Below are positions 46,373 through 56,840 of a stretch of DNA of 64,000 nucleotides, one piece after another; positions within the stretch are counted from its first letter, which is position 1; the number at the start of each line of letters is the position of its first letter. Below the pieces are notes generated by a model. It saw only the letters and a list, made by a program, of their open reading frames with translations. It did no database searches and was not told the DNA's origin. A program made the translations under genes and the position numbers. Origin of the DNA: Lojkania enalia (Eukaryota > Ascomycota > Dothideomycetes > Pleosporales); the NCBI GenBank assembly GCA_010094045.1, contig ML986598.1, positions 1-64,000 on the forward strand, in the 5' to 3' direction.

Positions 46373-47955
46373 CTATTCCCCATAAATATTCGAGTCGAAA
46401 TTCACAGGGAACCGATCCCGTCCCTCTGCTTCATTATTCACCCAAACACTGACACTGATCCCAGGACAATTGAACACACCATATCCCTCCTCATCAATAA
46501 CTACCTCGCCATCCTCCCACCCAAGAACATCCGTCCACCGCTCCCCTCGATGCATCTCCCCTACTGCCATCCTGATCTGTCCGGGCTCGGCATTGCTCAT
46601 CACGCACGCCAAACCAAACGGCCTATCCCAGGTGCCGCGCCGTACGAAGCCAATGCAGTTCGGGTTGTCCCAGTAGTCCTCTTGGGAGCCGTAAGCGAAG
46701 AGCTTCCGGGCGAGTATAATGTCTGCCAATTTGTTGCCGCAGGATGGGGGCTGAGGGTTCTTGCCCTTCATGCCGTATAGGTCCCCATAGAAGGGGCAGG
46801 GGTAGCCTTCCTGGCGGAGCAGGATGAGAGAGTAGGCGAGGGGTTTGAAGAAGCCTTCGACGGGGGTGTCGACGGTCTGGCCGGGCTGGGTGTCGTGGTT
46901 TGTAACTACGGTAACGGCGTTGACGGGTTTATTCTTCACGAGCGTGTCGTCGAAGACCGTGCGGAGGTCGGCCTTCTCGGACGTAGAGAGTGTGGAGAAG
47001 TTGTTAAGGAGTGGGCTGTCGTAGAGGGAGAATTTGTGGTTCATGGAGGCGAGCCATTGAGCCATAGCCTCCCAGTCTCCAACCCAGTACTCGCCGACGA
47101 CGAACATCTCCTCGCCACACCGCTCGCGCAGATCGTCGAGCCATTCACCAGTGAAGCGCGAGGAGAAGTGCTGCACGGCGTCGAGCCGGAAGCCGCGGAG
47201 ACCCAACTCCTTCGTGATCCAAACGCCCCAGTTCTTGACATCTGACTGAACCTCCGGGTGCGAATAGTCGATGTCGGCGAACATCATATAATCGGCGTTG
47301 CCTTGTTCATCGGCCACCGACCGGCTCCAGCCCTTGTTGTCACCTAGGATCTTGTAGATGGCTTTCTTCCCGTTCTCTTGGTTGTAGTCCGTGCCGCTGA
47401 AGTGCTCCCAGTGGTACTTCATACTAGAGTACTTATCGCCTCGCCCCGGGAAGTCGAAGCCTAGCCACCCCTCGATTTCATACGGTTCGGAAACCTCCTT
47501 CGTCCTGTCGTTCTCATCGACCTCGACGACGCGGCACCGCTCCGTCTTGTCGGCACCGGCTTTGTGATTTAGTACTGCATCCCAGTACAGGCCTATCCCG
47601 TGCTCCTTTGAAACTCTGCACAGTTCTCGGAGGTCCTCGATGGAGCCCCATTTCGTGGACCGGGTGCCCTTTTGCTCGAACTCTCCGAGGTCGTAGAGAT
47701 CGTATATGTCGTATCCATTGCCTTCAGGCGCTGCGGCTTTGCATCCGGGGGGGAGCCAAATGTTGCTTATGCCGATGGAAGCGTATGTGGGGATAGCCGC
47801 CGTGAGACGTTTCCAGTGAGACTGGTCGTTGGGTACGTTCCATTCGAAGGCTTGGAAGAGGGTCTCGTTGCGAGGGGTGGGCTTCCGGTCTGCTAAAATG
47901 GTGAGATATTGAATAGGGCGGTTAGTGTTGAGGCGCGCATACCTTTGTCCCCCAT
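46373..47955 (-). CDS. intracellular alpha-amylase, GH13 subfamily 5 type
   Basis: Two exons on the minus strand: a 13-base first exon (47955-47943, MGDK) and 47892-46373, giving 510 residues. The early LFQAFEWNVPNDQSHWKRL, NGYDIYDLYDLGEFEQKGT and DAVLNHKAGADKTE are typical of the bacterial-like GH13_5 enzymes of fungi. Catalytic residues are visible: nucleophile Asp242 (GFRLDAVQHF), acid/base Glu272 (VVGEYW) and Asp338 (TNHDTQPGQ). It would hydrolyse alpha-1,4-glucan. There is no signal peptide, so it should be cytosolic. Relatives such as Histoplasma AMY1 and Aspergillus AmyD affect cell-wall alpha-1,3-glucan (established), suggesting a role in wall-primer or storage-glucan metabolism, not starch digestion. 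The frame stays open upstream of the first exon but without ATG, so 47955 is the best start. Confidence 0.9.
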
Positions 47956-49038
47956 GTCGTTGATTCCGGTTGCTAATGTAGAGGCAGTCGTAGGGGAGAA
48001 AATGATACGCGGAACAAAGAAGATGTAGGAAGGTCGGCTTTAATATGTCTAAAAAGTGGACAAAGAACTAAATACAGCTAAAGTGAAATTTAACGTAGAC
48101 AATGAAGACATATAGAAATGTGAAAGATGCATCTCGAATTCCCTGATTAAATGCCCTTCGTCATAAGTAGCCACAAAGCAACGGATGTCCTGCATAAGAG
48201 CCAATTTAGCTTAGCACGTTATCTCTTGCCCTTGCAGGGAAGACTGAATACCAATAGACTGAGCATGGATGCCTTCACCAAATGTTGGGCTATCGTTCAA
48301 CATGTGTGCTTGTGACGTAGTTGTGCGTGTAGTTTAGAACCTTGGAAACAAAGCGCAGGGTAGCGATTAGCGAAGGGTCTTCGGCTGTGTGGTCACGGCG
48401 GAGAGGGAAACTCATTAGAAACATGAGAAATGGAAACCATGTTGAGGCTAGTATTTACCACTTTGCAACGCTCTCTAGCTTCTTTCCTCTACGTAAAATC
48501 CAAGATACCAAACAGACCGTAAATGTCCCTTAGCCCCTTTATAGTTATTATTCGGCCTCTACTTGCATATTTCCTTTCTATGAGGCGTATTTTAGTCATA
48601 ACCACTATCTACCATAGACTTCAGAAAATATCGCGAACTTCCAGTCTAGGAGCAAGTGATCAGCAAAACAACTTTCCTCCGTAATCAGGTTGGAGGCGAG
48701 TATTCATGCCCGGCCCAAAACTAGGCTTAAAATAGTTAGCGAAGTTTTTGAGCCTCCAACCCAACCTGTCAGGATCATAGTGACTAGCCATCCCAAGAAC
48801 CGTTAAAGAGATACTGAACGCAGACATAAATTATTGTTTCTAGAAGTCTGTGCCTAGCGGAGCCTGCGGCTCCCTCGTATCCAATTATCGTTGAAGGGTC
48901 GGTTCAGCCCTGTCGCTGCCTAACCACAGCCCCGGCATCGTTTGCCCACAATCTACCTAGGTAGGCCGCACTTCATCTCCTGTTTCCCAGTCATAATAAT
49001 AGCTTCTCCTTTCACTTTGCACAATTTAGTCACTAACC
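47956..49038. other. upstream region shared by amylase (-) and OGFr-domain gene (+)
   Basis: About 1.1 kb between divergent starts. AT-rich at 48040-48180 and 48480-48600. No gene recognised. Confidence 0.5.
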
Positions 49039-50295
49039 ATGGAACACACCGATGAAGAGAAAGAAAAGAACAAACTTCGTGCGGTCCGCACATCCTTCTT
49101 CAACCACATTCTCAAACGGCCAAATTCCAAACCGCAATCCATTTCCTACGAAGATACGGCCGCAGAACCATTCACAAGTATGTCATCTGGCAAGCGCCTC
49201 AAGTTCCTAAGCACGAAGCCTGGAGATGCAGTGGACTTCGACGATGCACAGCCGAATATCATTATTCATTTCTATGACCCCGAGCTCAAGGCCCCGGATG
49301 CACATGGTCGCACCCTGGACGATATCCTTGAATGGGCAGACTCCGCGCTTGAAAATTCACACAACTATATCCAGATGCTGTTTCCGCTACCGGAAGGGTC
49401 ACCATTTAATTACGAGGCGCCAATTATCAATCGCGAGGTCATGGAAGCCTTTCATGGGAGACCGGAATTGAGGGCTAGACTAAAGGAGTCGTTCGTTCGA
49501 ATTCTGGACTTCTATGGATTTGAGCTGCTGGAAGAAGTTAATGACCAAATTGATGGGCGAGCGCCTGAGGTTGCACAGAAAGAAATCGCAGAGGTACGGC
49601 CTGAAATTGAAGAGAAGCAGGAGGCTGAAACCAGGATCGTGGACGATGACAACGCCACCACTAGGGACCAAGCTGAAGCCTCCACCGGAGAATCGCTCAC
49701 AACGCAAGTTGTAGAGCCATCCAGCGCGCCTATGATTGCAGGGGGTCGCCAGCCTGAAAGTGGCCCAGCCATTTCAGAAGATAATCGCTCAAACCAAGCT
49801 TCTACGCACACGTCTGACCAGATAGCCGATCAAACTACAATTACCGAAAAACAGGTGGACCAAACAGCTAGCCAAACGGTGGAATCATCGGACTCTAAGA
49901 GCGCTGTGCCAGCCCAGTCTACGCATGAGGCTGTCACCACATCCACGTTACCTAGAGTTCCTAGTATTCTCGTCGTTCGAGCTCCTCACTGGCCTAAAGC
50001 ATTCCGCAATTGGGCCATCCGCTTTGACCACAATCACCTCCGAATCACCCGCATCCTGCGCTGCCTCCGCGTCCTTGGCCTTGAAATGGAATGCGAAGCG
50101 TACTACTCCGCTCTTAAAGAAGTCTTCAATGACCCAAGGATTCATATCAATGAGCGTAGCATGCTTTACTGGCGTAAGGCAGTTCGCGGTCCTCTCCACA
50201 TAGCACCGGATGGTGAGCGGATTGGGTGGTTGAGAAGGTGGGGTGAGGAGCAGCAGAGCTTAGCGTCTGCATCACACACTGAAACCACAAAGTAG
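49039..50295 (+). CDS. OGFr-domain protein (opioid growth factor receptor-like fold)
   Basis: A single exon of 418 residues with ATG in a good context (aaccATGG). The first half of the conserved OGFr region is at about residues 75-160: IIIHFYDPE, RTLDDILEWADSALENSHNYIQMLFPLPEGSP, then REVMEAFHGRPELRARLKESFVRILDFYGFEL. The second half is at about 315-385: HWPKAFRNWAIRFDHNHLRI, TRILRCLRVLGLEMECEAYY. In animals this fold binds met-enkephalin at the nucleus; in fungi the family exists without known ligand or role. Between the halves lie about 150 residues of Glu, Thr, Gln and Ser-rich sequence. No introns are needed. It has no functional link to its neighbours. Confidence 0.85.
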   Translation: MEHTDEEKEKNKLRAVRTSFFNHILKRPNSKPQSISYEDTAAEPFTSMSSGKRLKFLSTKPGDAVDFDDAQPNIIIHFYDPELKAPDAHGRTLDDILEWADSALENSHNYIQMLFPLPEGSPFNYEAPIINREVMEAFHGRPELRARLKESFVRILDFYGFELLEEVNDQIDGRAPEVAQKEIAEVRPEIEEKQEAETRIVDDDNATTRDQAEASTGESLTTQVVEPSSAPMIAGGRQPESGPAISEDNRSNQASTHTSDQIADQTTITEKQVDQTASQTVESSDSKSAVPAQSTHEAVTTSTLPRVPSILVVRAPHWPKAFRNWAIRFDHNHLRITRILRCLRVLGLEMECEAYYSALKEVFNDPRIHINERSMLYWRKAVRGPLHIAPDGERIGWLRRWGEEQQSLASASHTETTK

Positions 50296-50596
50296 ACTGA
50301 ACGTGACTTGATATACCCTTATAACATTGTCGCATAGTAGAACAATTGTATCTCAAGGGGCTCATACCGAGCTGCACAGAACCCATACCAATGTCGGAGA
50401 ACTGCAGCAGGCTTGTCTTCGCTGCTTGAATGTAAATATGTTGACGTCAGCTTTTAACCATATCCTGGAGCTACAAAAGTTGGTTGAACGCATTTTGATG
50501 TATCTTGAATATGATTCCATTGCCGCATATATACACACTCCAGGCATCCAATGAAGCTGGAGCCTCTCCTTGCCTTCCTTACTCGCCCCTCCCCAT
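50296..50596. other. short intergenic stretch between convergent genes
   Basis: 3' flanks of the OGFr-domain gene (+) and the complex I subunit (-). Contains a TGACGTCA palindrome at 50442-50449. No coding sequence seen. Confidence 0.55.
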
Positions 50597-51029
50597 TTAG
50601 TACTCTACGATAAGATCACCCCTCCTCTTCCCCCGCATCTCATACTTGCCCTATTACCAGCATGTCAGCCATCCATCCTTCCAAATACATTGTTCTCAGG
50701 CGTAACTTACATCGGTCATGTAGAATGCCGTTCCGATTATGGACGGAACCAAAACGACGTATGCGAAGGTGACCCACGCAGTTCGTGGTGTCCAGCGGAA
50801 GTACTTGTGGCGATTGGCGTTCATGTCTGCGCGCCCATATTAATATCGCATGTGTGATAGCATTTCTCGGAAGGTGAGGTGGGATTGAGGCAGTGGTTGT
50901 CGGTGGACGGGTTACCTACTGTTCCATTTGATGAGGGCGGGGTCTTGGTGGAGGGCTGAATAGCAGTTAGCGATGTACCAATTGGTAGGGAGGGACAATA
51001 TAAAACTTACTTCCATGGTTGAGCGCCAT
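50597..51029 (-). CDS. complex I accessory subunit, NDUFB4/B15-like
   Basis: Four small exons on the minus strand (51029-51011, 50955-50920, 50826-50711 and 50650-50597) give 74 residues. The first exon encodes MALNHG and the second LHQDPALIKWN. The third begins NMNANRHKYFRWTPRTAWVT, with one membrane helix (FAYVVLVPSIIGTAFYM), and the fourth gives GKYEMRGKRRGDLIVEY. All three introns have GT-AG ends (GTAAGT, GTAGGT, GTAAGT donors) and every junction is in frame. The YKYFRWTPRTA-like motif and the K-x-(D/E)-(F/M)-R-x-KRRGD-x-I end are those I know from the fungal B15/NUVM-type subunit of NADH:ubiquinone oxidoreductase in the inner mitochondrial membrane. Each exon is too short to stand out as an open frame, so this gene is easily missed. 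Confidence 0.85.
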
Positions 51030-51806
51030 CTTGAGCGATGTGTAGGCAGTGTGCCGTTCTGTGGTTGGGTATTCGCTGGAAGTGAGCTCAGTCAAGGTGC
51101 AGCCGCGATGAGCTTGGACAAATGACTAATGGCTTGGCGTGTTGGCCCGAAATATTAGGCACACTCCATTGTCCAATGCGACTAGCTCTAACTCTGTCAA
51201 GACATTTAATTTCGTAGGTGAAGCATATATCTTTTTGCTCCCTTGATATGTAGTTTTAATTTTTATTATCGGAATTCACACCATTGACCATTGACTGTTT
51301 TTTGGGCTCGACCATCATATTTATCTTTTCTAGCCACAATCTGTCCAAAGCATCATTACCGCGATCAAAGACCACTTAACGGTATATGGTAATACAGGCC
51401 AGGGATTCCCTCTTCGGATTTAGCGCAGACCCTCATTAATCCATAGCATGCATCACTCTTCACCCTCTCAACCCGCCGCTATTAACGTCTATAGAGTATG
51501 ACCTGTTTTGGACCTTGTAGGGCATAGGCGTCCCAGTACTGGTGTCTGAATTGCGCTCTAGGAACCTTAGTCTCTAGAACAACCCCCTAGGCACGTGAAC
51601 GTTTCAGAACAATTGTCCCGGGATGAGCTCTATGGCATCGCGGGCAAGGCCCTCGTATTTATAGCAGTAGAAACTACTATTGCGGTAGAGACAGCCGTTG
51701 AAGATAGCCGGTCTGTTCGCGCGCACGTTTTGTTTGACGTAGGTAACCCCGCTGCAGCTGTCACAGACCGTGTTAGCTTAGGGTGTAGGCTACCCAAACT
51801 CCAGAG
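51030..51806. other. intergenic, promoter of the complex I subunit
   Basis: No supported gene. A 71-codon frame at 51595-51810 begins at GTG, is Val/Ala-rich and lies in a different frame from the zinc-finger fragment next to it. Confidence 0.45.
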
Positions 51807-52100
51807 GTGACAGCAGCGTTATCGGACATACAAAATCATTTATCTTCCACATCATCGACGCCCGAGGTTCTGCAGTGCCTAATTGAAGGCTGCGAATCAA
51901 TCTTTAAAGGAAAATACCGAAAGGGAAATTGCAAGAGACACGTAGAAGCAACTCATGAAAGCGACCGGTACCGCTGCCAAGAAATGGGCTGCCGAAAAGT
52001 ATTCAAACACAACGATGCACGGCTTAAGCACATTCGGAAACACCGTGCAACATTGGCTAAGCCTCCACCCAAGCCGCGAAAGCATGGTACTGATATGTAG
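51807..52100 (+). pseudogene. orphan C2H2 zinc-finger fragment
   Basis: The open frame encodes a C-terminal pair of C2H2 fingers typical of fungal transcription factors. The first is CLIEGCESIFKGKYRKGNCKRH with irregular spacing. The second, CRQ-like (CQEMGC, then RKVFKHNDARLKHIRKH), has standard C-x4-C-x12-H-x3-H spacing. It ends in a basic KPPPKPRKHG tail. There is no in-frame ATG before the fingers: the frame is closed by TAG at 51786-51788, and the first codon used by a naive reading is GTG. I found no upstream exon with matching frame. Either this is the last exon of a gene whose start I cannot see, or a broken remnant. The finger consensus is well kept, so loss may be recent. Confidence 0.5.
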
Positions 52101-53579
52101 CACGGATATTCCTATATATATATATATATTACCGGCTTTTCCAGCTTAATAGTCAGCGTTTTTGTTCTCTTCATCAGCGCCTTTAATCACGTATTATTGT
52201 TTTCCGTATTTCAAAGCAAATATTTACGACGTAGAAGGAGGGATTCATAGTACTTCTCCAGTTAGGGAGTCAAGAAATGAGATAGAGCCTGTAAGATAAT
52301 ATGGATAGATCAGTTCAAGTTAGAGAAGGCCGCAACCTTTGGCTGGCACTCCAATATCTCGTTTTAGCGGCTCGTGGCTCCTTTGTATCATAGCTTGGTT
52401 TCCAAATCTAGAGCTGGGTGGTTATTCACCGGCAATGCTTAGCACCATTTAGAGGAAGAAGCCGGTGCAAACAAGGGCCTGTTACGGTTATGTTTGTGCG
52501 GAATCGTGATACCTCGCCTTCTCTACTTGGTCCGAATGACGTCCTGTTGGTTTGGTCCATGCGGTCAGAGCCCATCACACATTATATTCAGTAAACTACA
52601 AGTTCAGTGTTGCGCCGCATGACCGATTAACCTATGCCGTGCACTCGAGATTCAAGATATTACTTTCAATTTTAGTTTTCTTACAATTCATTGTACGGTC
52701 GCTGTGATAGTGCAGTAATGGAGACGACCTATAAAGGCCTTGAATTCAACGGCACATCGTGCCAACGCTTCGTCACGAATGGGCCGCTCTATGTACTGCA
52801 CACAGAGGGACTACTCCAGATGCGCAACGCAAAGAGCCTTCTCAGATTAATCGATACTCGAGTTATACTCTATCCGTTCATTAGTTCCCGTGAAGGTTTC
52901 CTCCGCCGCTCGCTTTCCTACATATTCACCAGTCATTATCTTAGTAATCGCCTACACTCTAGCAGGCAGTCTTTGCTACGTCATTGTTGGCTCAGGAGTT
53001 TGCAGGAGTTTTATTGACGCTGCCGGCGCAGGGACCTGGATGATTAATAAGATGACAGCCCGCAAACACAGCCAGCCTTGGATGGAAGATCATCACCCCG
53101 TAGGTAGTTAATCAGTCGCTGAGGACTTGGCCAAATACCAGTGTCCAAAAGCGCATTGCGGATCAATTAGACGAGACGAGATATTTGAAAATGGCACCGT
53201 TCAACCGATGCTTGCCTTCAACTCAGAGACATCTCCGACCATCTATATCCAAATGAAGTTGTTTTGGTGAAGAGTAAATTTACGCTGGAATGGTAAGCTG
53301 CATTCCTGCATATCCTTCTCAGGGTTCTCCGTTACGAAACCAAGTCTCAGGCAAAAATGGTGTCCTTTTGTTTCGATTAGCTAGTTAATTGTGAGAACTA
53401 GTTGAGGATCTCGACGTCTTTGTCTGTTTAAGGGTTTTTGCATTGTTATAGAAACTTGGGACTACCTTAACACAGGGGCTGACAATGATTAATGATTGAG
53501 TCTTCGACTAGGGCTTCTATGATAGTCTCATTCGAAATGAAAACCCGGGCGATGATATTGACCCAACCAAGTAAGATAT
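52101..53579. other. 1.5-kb region with possible coding remnant
   Basis: Mostly AT-rich with a (TA)n run near 52112-52130. At about 52890-53111 a + strand frame, without a clear ATG context, encodes one hydrophobic helix (YSPVIILVIAYTLAGSLCYVIVG) followed by SFIDAAGAGTWMINK. This looks more coding-like than its surroundings, but I could not join it to other exons. Confidence 0.35.
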
Positions 53580-53984
53580 TCAGTCAAGATTCAATTGCCA
53601 CGACACCCCAAACCGATCCTCTACCCATGCATATTTCTTGCTGAAGCCATACTCCCCTAGTGGCATTCGCTCCATTCCGCCGTCAGCTAGTTGCTTTGAC
53701 ACCTCTGTAATCGTTTCTTCGTCCGGTAGCGTGATGTACAGGGAGAGCGAAGGCGTGAAGTTGAATTGGTGTTGGATGGGACTGTCAATTGCCATAATGT
53801 GTAGACCACCGACCGTAGCATGAGCCACTTTAATGGAGCCTTCTTGTCCGTGTTCGCCGGCACCATAACGAGTAATCGACTGGATGTTCGAATTTGGAAT
53901 TATTTTGATGTAGTAGTTAAGCGCCTCCTCAGCCTTTCCATCTTGGAACATGAAGAAAGGGGCTGCGATTGTAGTCGATGCCAT
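53580..53984 (-). CDS. PhnB-like VOC (glyoxalase-fold) protein
   Basis: A single exon of 134 residues with a clear ATG. The pattern PFFMFQDGKAEEALNYYIKIIPNSNI, then GSIKVAHATVGGLHIMAIDS, then LPDEETITEVSKQLADGG, and the ending KKYAWVEDRFGVSWQLNL match the single-domain PhnB/3-demethylubiquinone methyltransferase-like branch of the vicinal oxygen chelate superfamily. Despite the Pfam name these are not methyltransferases; most are small metal-binding proteins of unknown substrate, sometimes linked to drug or glyoxal resistance. Length is normal. It is separate from its neighbours and lacks a signal peptide, so it is probably cytosolic. Confidence 0.85.
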   Translation of the reverse strand: MASTTIAAPFFMFQDGKAEEALNYYIKIIPNSNIQSITRYGAGEHGQEGSIKVAHATVGGLHIMAIDSPIQHQFNFTPSLSLYITLPDEETITEVSKQLADGGMERMPLGEYGFSKKYAWVEDRFGVSWQLNLD

Positions 53985-55420
53985 AGTCGGTAGATACTAT
54001 TTCTTACTTGCTCCAAAGCACGAGGTGCTGTGTGGTCGCTATTTTATTTGTGCGAACAAGCCTCCCCTCACGCCAAGTTTTAGGCGTATATTCATGTGAC
54101 CGAAGCGAATCGCTTATCAGCCCTTAGGTACACCCCCCCCCCCCCCCCAACTTCCCATGAATGGAATGCTAGCGCATGGCCGCCTACAGGGGCAAATTCT
54201 CATACAAATGTTTGTCAGGCGATCTGTGCAACGACGGGCGCTAGCGATTTATTCATGGGAGGGGAGTGTAATAATGGAGAGCAAGACCCTCCTCGAATCG
54301 AAACCTCAATTCCATACTCAGATCCTAAACTATTTTAACTATATATGTCTCGAGCTAATTCATAACGATTTCTCAAATCAAATACTAATAAATATGCCTC
54401 ATATTATAGCACAAGCTAAGATGAATGCTAGAGCTGAGCTAGCCGAGCAGAGAGGAGCGACGAGCCACACAAATACGGTTTGGAAATTGCCCATATGCCT
54501 GCTGGGCTTCGGCTTAGAACGTCGATTATAGATTAACAGGACAGACCGATAGCAGACTACATAGAACGAGCCGTTAAATGTAATAGGAGCCTGTCAAATA
54601 ATAGCAGGAAGGGGAGCTGTATAGTATAACGGGGTGCGAGCAAAGACGGCGGTTTGGAGGGCGAACAAACGTGCGCGCCAGGTTTCTCTGAGTGTAGACG
54701 AGGAGATGTTCCAGCGAGGCGGGCATGGTGGAGAAAGCGTCGACGATATTGATAGGATGGATGTGGGCCATTTTAGGGCTAGTTCAGTTGTGAGTTTTTG
54801 AATCTAGGAAGTATGAAACCAGAAACTAGAGAGCATGGGATGGGGCGGTGCGAGAGCCAGGCCAATAAAAGCAGAAGGAATTGCAGGAGTGAGACTTGGC
54901 ATTTGGCTGCAAGTGACTCCAAAAGCGGCAATAGAAACCCTCCCAAAAAGAGGAGTCAGAAGTTCCCGGACATAGAGCTACTGTCGTAAAATACTGCGAA
55001 TTGCGATTAGCAATATTTGTCAAGGAATTGAGGGCGATAGAAAATCCACCGACTTCCTTCGCACTCGTTCTAGAAATCAATCGATCCACATCCTTGAAGT
55101 CGGCATCGCAGAACAAGTTCGGACGAGCTTTCGGATGCTTTTTCGAGTCGCTTAAAGACGTGCGGAGATGGTCGGAGAGCGACTTATAGTCCTTTTTACG
55201 GCGTTTATCAGGATAGGGTTGGACTAAAATAAGCTCGAGTTTGAGAAAACAGCCGTGCAACAATCCTAATAGCCCAAGATTTCATATGATTTGTACCGCG
55301 GCTTAAAGGTGGGATCTTCCCTTCGTCTCGTCTCTCTGCCCGAATTCTCAACTTCAGCCTCGAGCCTCGCGCCTCGTTTTTACTACCGACACGCATAACC
55401 GAGGTGAATTGCATCCAGGC
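53985..55420. other. intergenic with possible decayed minus-strand fragments
   Basis: Contains a C16 run (54133-54148) and AT-rich sequence at about 54330-54440. On the minus strand, 54771-54574 has an ATG-started 65-codon frame (MAHIHPINIVDAFSTMPASL). At about 55260-54970 another frame reads RRKKDYKSLSDHLRTSLSD and KDVDRLISRTSAKEVGGF, which has coding-like composition but no ATG. These might be scraps of one gene; I cannot connect them. Confidence 0.35.
54133..54148. repeat. C16 homopolymer
   Basis: Sixteen C in a row in non-coding sequence; such a run is unusual in this AT-leaning stretch. Confidence 0.85.
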
Positions 55421-56840
55421 ATGTCGATAGATCATCAGCAGGGCGTTAAGATAACACTTTACTGGTACGCCGCACCCGCTAAGCCACATTATCCCCGTAT
55501 CCTCAGCTCCAAACATCGTCACACCGCAACTCGCGCTCGGAATCAAGAACATCCGGGAATTCAGCTTCCGTATCATGTTAACAATGGACTAGGCTCAATG
55601 AATCTCGGGCTCAGCGTATTGTGTGGCTCCTCGAGGAGCTCAACCTAGAATATGAGGTGAAAGTCTACAAGCGCGGGAAAGACATGCGGGCGCCGCTAGA
55701 GCTGAAAGACGTACATCCTCTAGGGAAAGCGCCAGTCATTGGCATCCAAGCCCCTGGTGCCGAGAAACCCATTATCATTGCCGAAAGCGGGGCAATTGTC
55801 GAGTACCTTTGCGAGCACTTTGGCAGCCAGAAGTTGATTCCAAAACGATATCCGGAAGGAAAGGAAGGTATTGTCGGCGCTGAAACGGAGCAGTTCATGA
55901 GATATCGCGTAAGTGATTTTTTATGTCTGTATGATGTCTGTAACTGTTTTGCATTTGTCGCCTATTACTGGGGTTGCTCTTTTGCATGTTCCAACTCCGG
56001 CCGACCATTTGCAATTCGGGTCTTGGGTATGAACGATGTACTCTCTTTACGAGAATGACTCGAGCAATAAACCCCGCTCTACAGTGGTACGATAACTGGT
56101 ATGAATTGAGTAAATTGTTGGCAATAGGATCTCTTTAGGAGATCTACTCGATTATGACTAGCTCCTTCGTAGTGACTATCAAGGTTGCGCCTATATTCGA
56201 TAGATAGAGCGTGGGTTAAGGTACCGATTCGCTCTTAGGGACTACTTCTTTCCTTTGAAGCCCTCCTAATATTGAGCTGGTCTTTCCTATTGTTGTAATT
56301 TTTAATGTTTTTGTATAACTTTCTTCCACCTCAGATCCGGATCAACTAATGAGCGTATAGTATTTGATGCATTACGCGGAGGGTAGCTTCATGACAATCC
56401 TAGTGATTGCTCTGGTGATCCACAGTATGGCAAGCATCCATTGTTATGAGACTAGAGCTAACAGCGGTCAAGATATCAAAAATGCGCCTGTGCCATTTTT
56501 CATTAAGCCCATTACAAGGGGAATTGGAAACAAGGTTGAACAATCATTTGTCAACCCTGGGATTGTTAACAACCTAGCGTTTCTCGAGGACTATCTAGCC
56601 ACGTCGCCAGACAATGGCGAATTCTTCTGCGGTAATCTCTCAGGGGCAGATTTCATGATGATCTTCGCTCTTGAGGCTGCGATGACGCGACAGCCTCTGA
56701 ATGACGGGACGAATTATCCAAAACTCTACAACTATGTGAAGAAAATTCAGGCTAGGGATGCTTACAACCGGGCCGGCGACAGGATCACTGAGGTCACTGG
56801 CGAGCGGTATGTTCCTTTCAATGAGATCATGAAGACGTAG
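55421..56840 (+). CDS. glutathione S-transferase
   Basis: Four exons (55421-55464, 55593-55908, 56361-56424 and 56473-56840) give 263 residues. Exon 1 (MSIDHQQGVKITLYW) joins to LNESRAQRIVWLLEELNLEYEVK, the N-terminal thioredoxin-fold start of Gtt1/Ure2-like fungal GSTs; Ser19 is the likely glutathione-activating residue. KAPVIGIQA and the glutathione-binding ESGAIVEYLCEHFG follow. The C-terminal helical domain has YLMHYAEGSFMTILVIALV, KNAPVPFFIKPITRGIGNKVE and FFCGNLSGADFMMIFALEAA. The last intron (48 bases, GTATGG to TCAAG with a GCTAAC branch) is inferred because it removes a segment absent from relatives; the frame is open either way. Intron 2 is 452 bases, unusually long here. It acts in conjugation of electrophiles in the cytosol by family rule. 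Confidence 0.82.

Noticed and set aside
50442..50449. Third TGACGTCA palindrome as a promoter element
   Set aside because: It lies between two convergent genes, so a promoter role is unlikely; chance occurrence is adequate.
53580..53984. Ubiquinone methyltransferase
   Set aside because: The old family name suggests it, but the sequence has the VOC fold pattern and no S-adenosylmethionine-binding motif.
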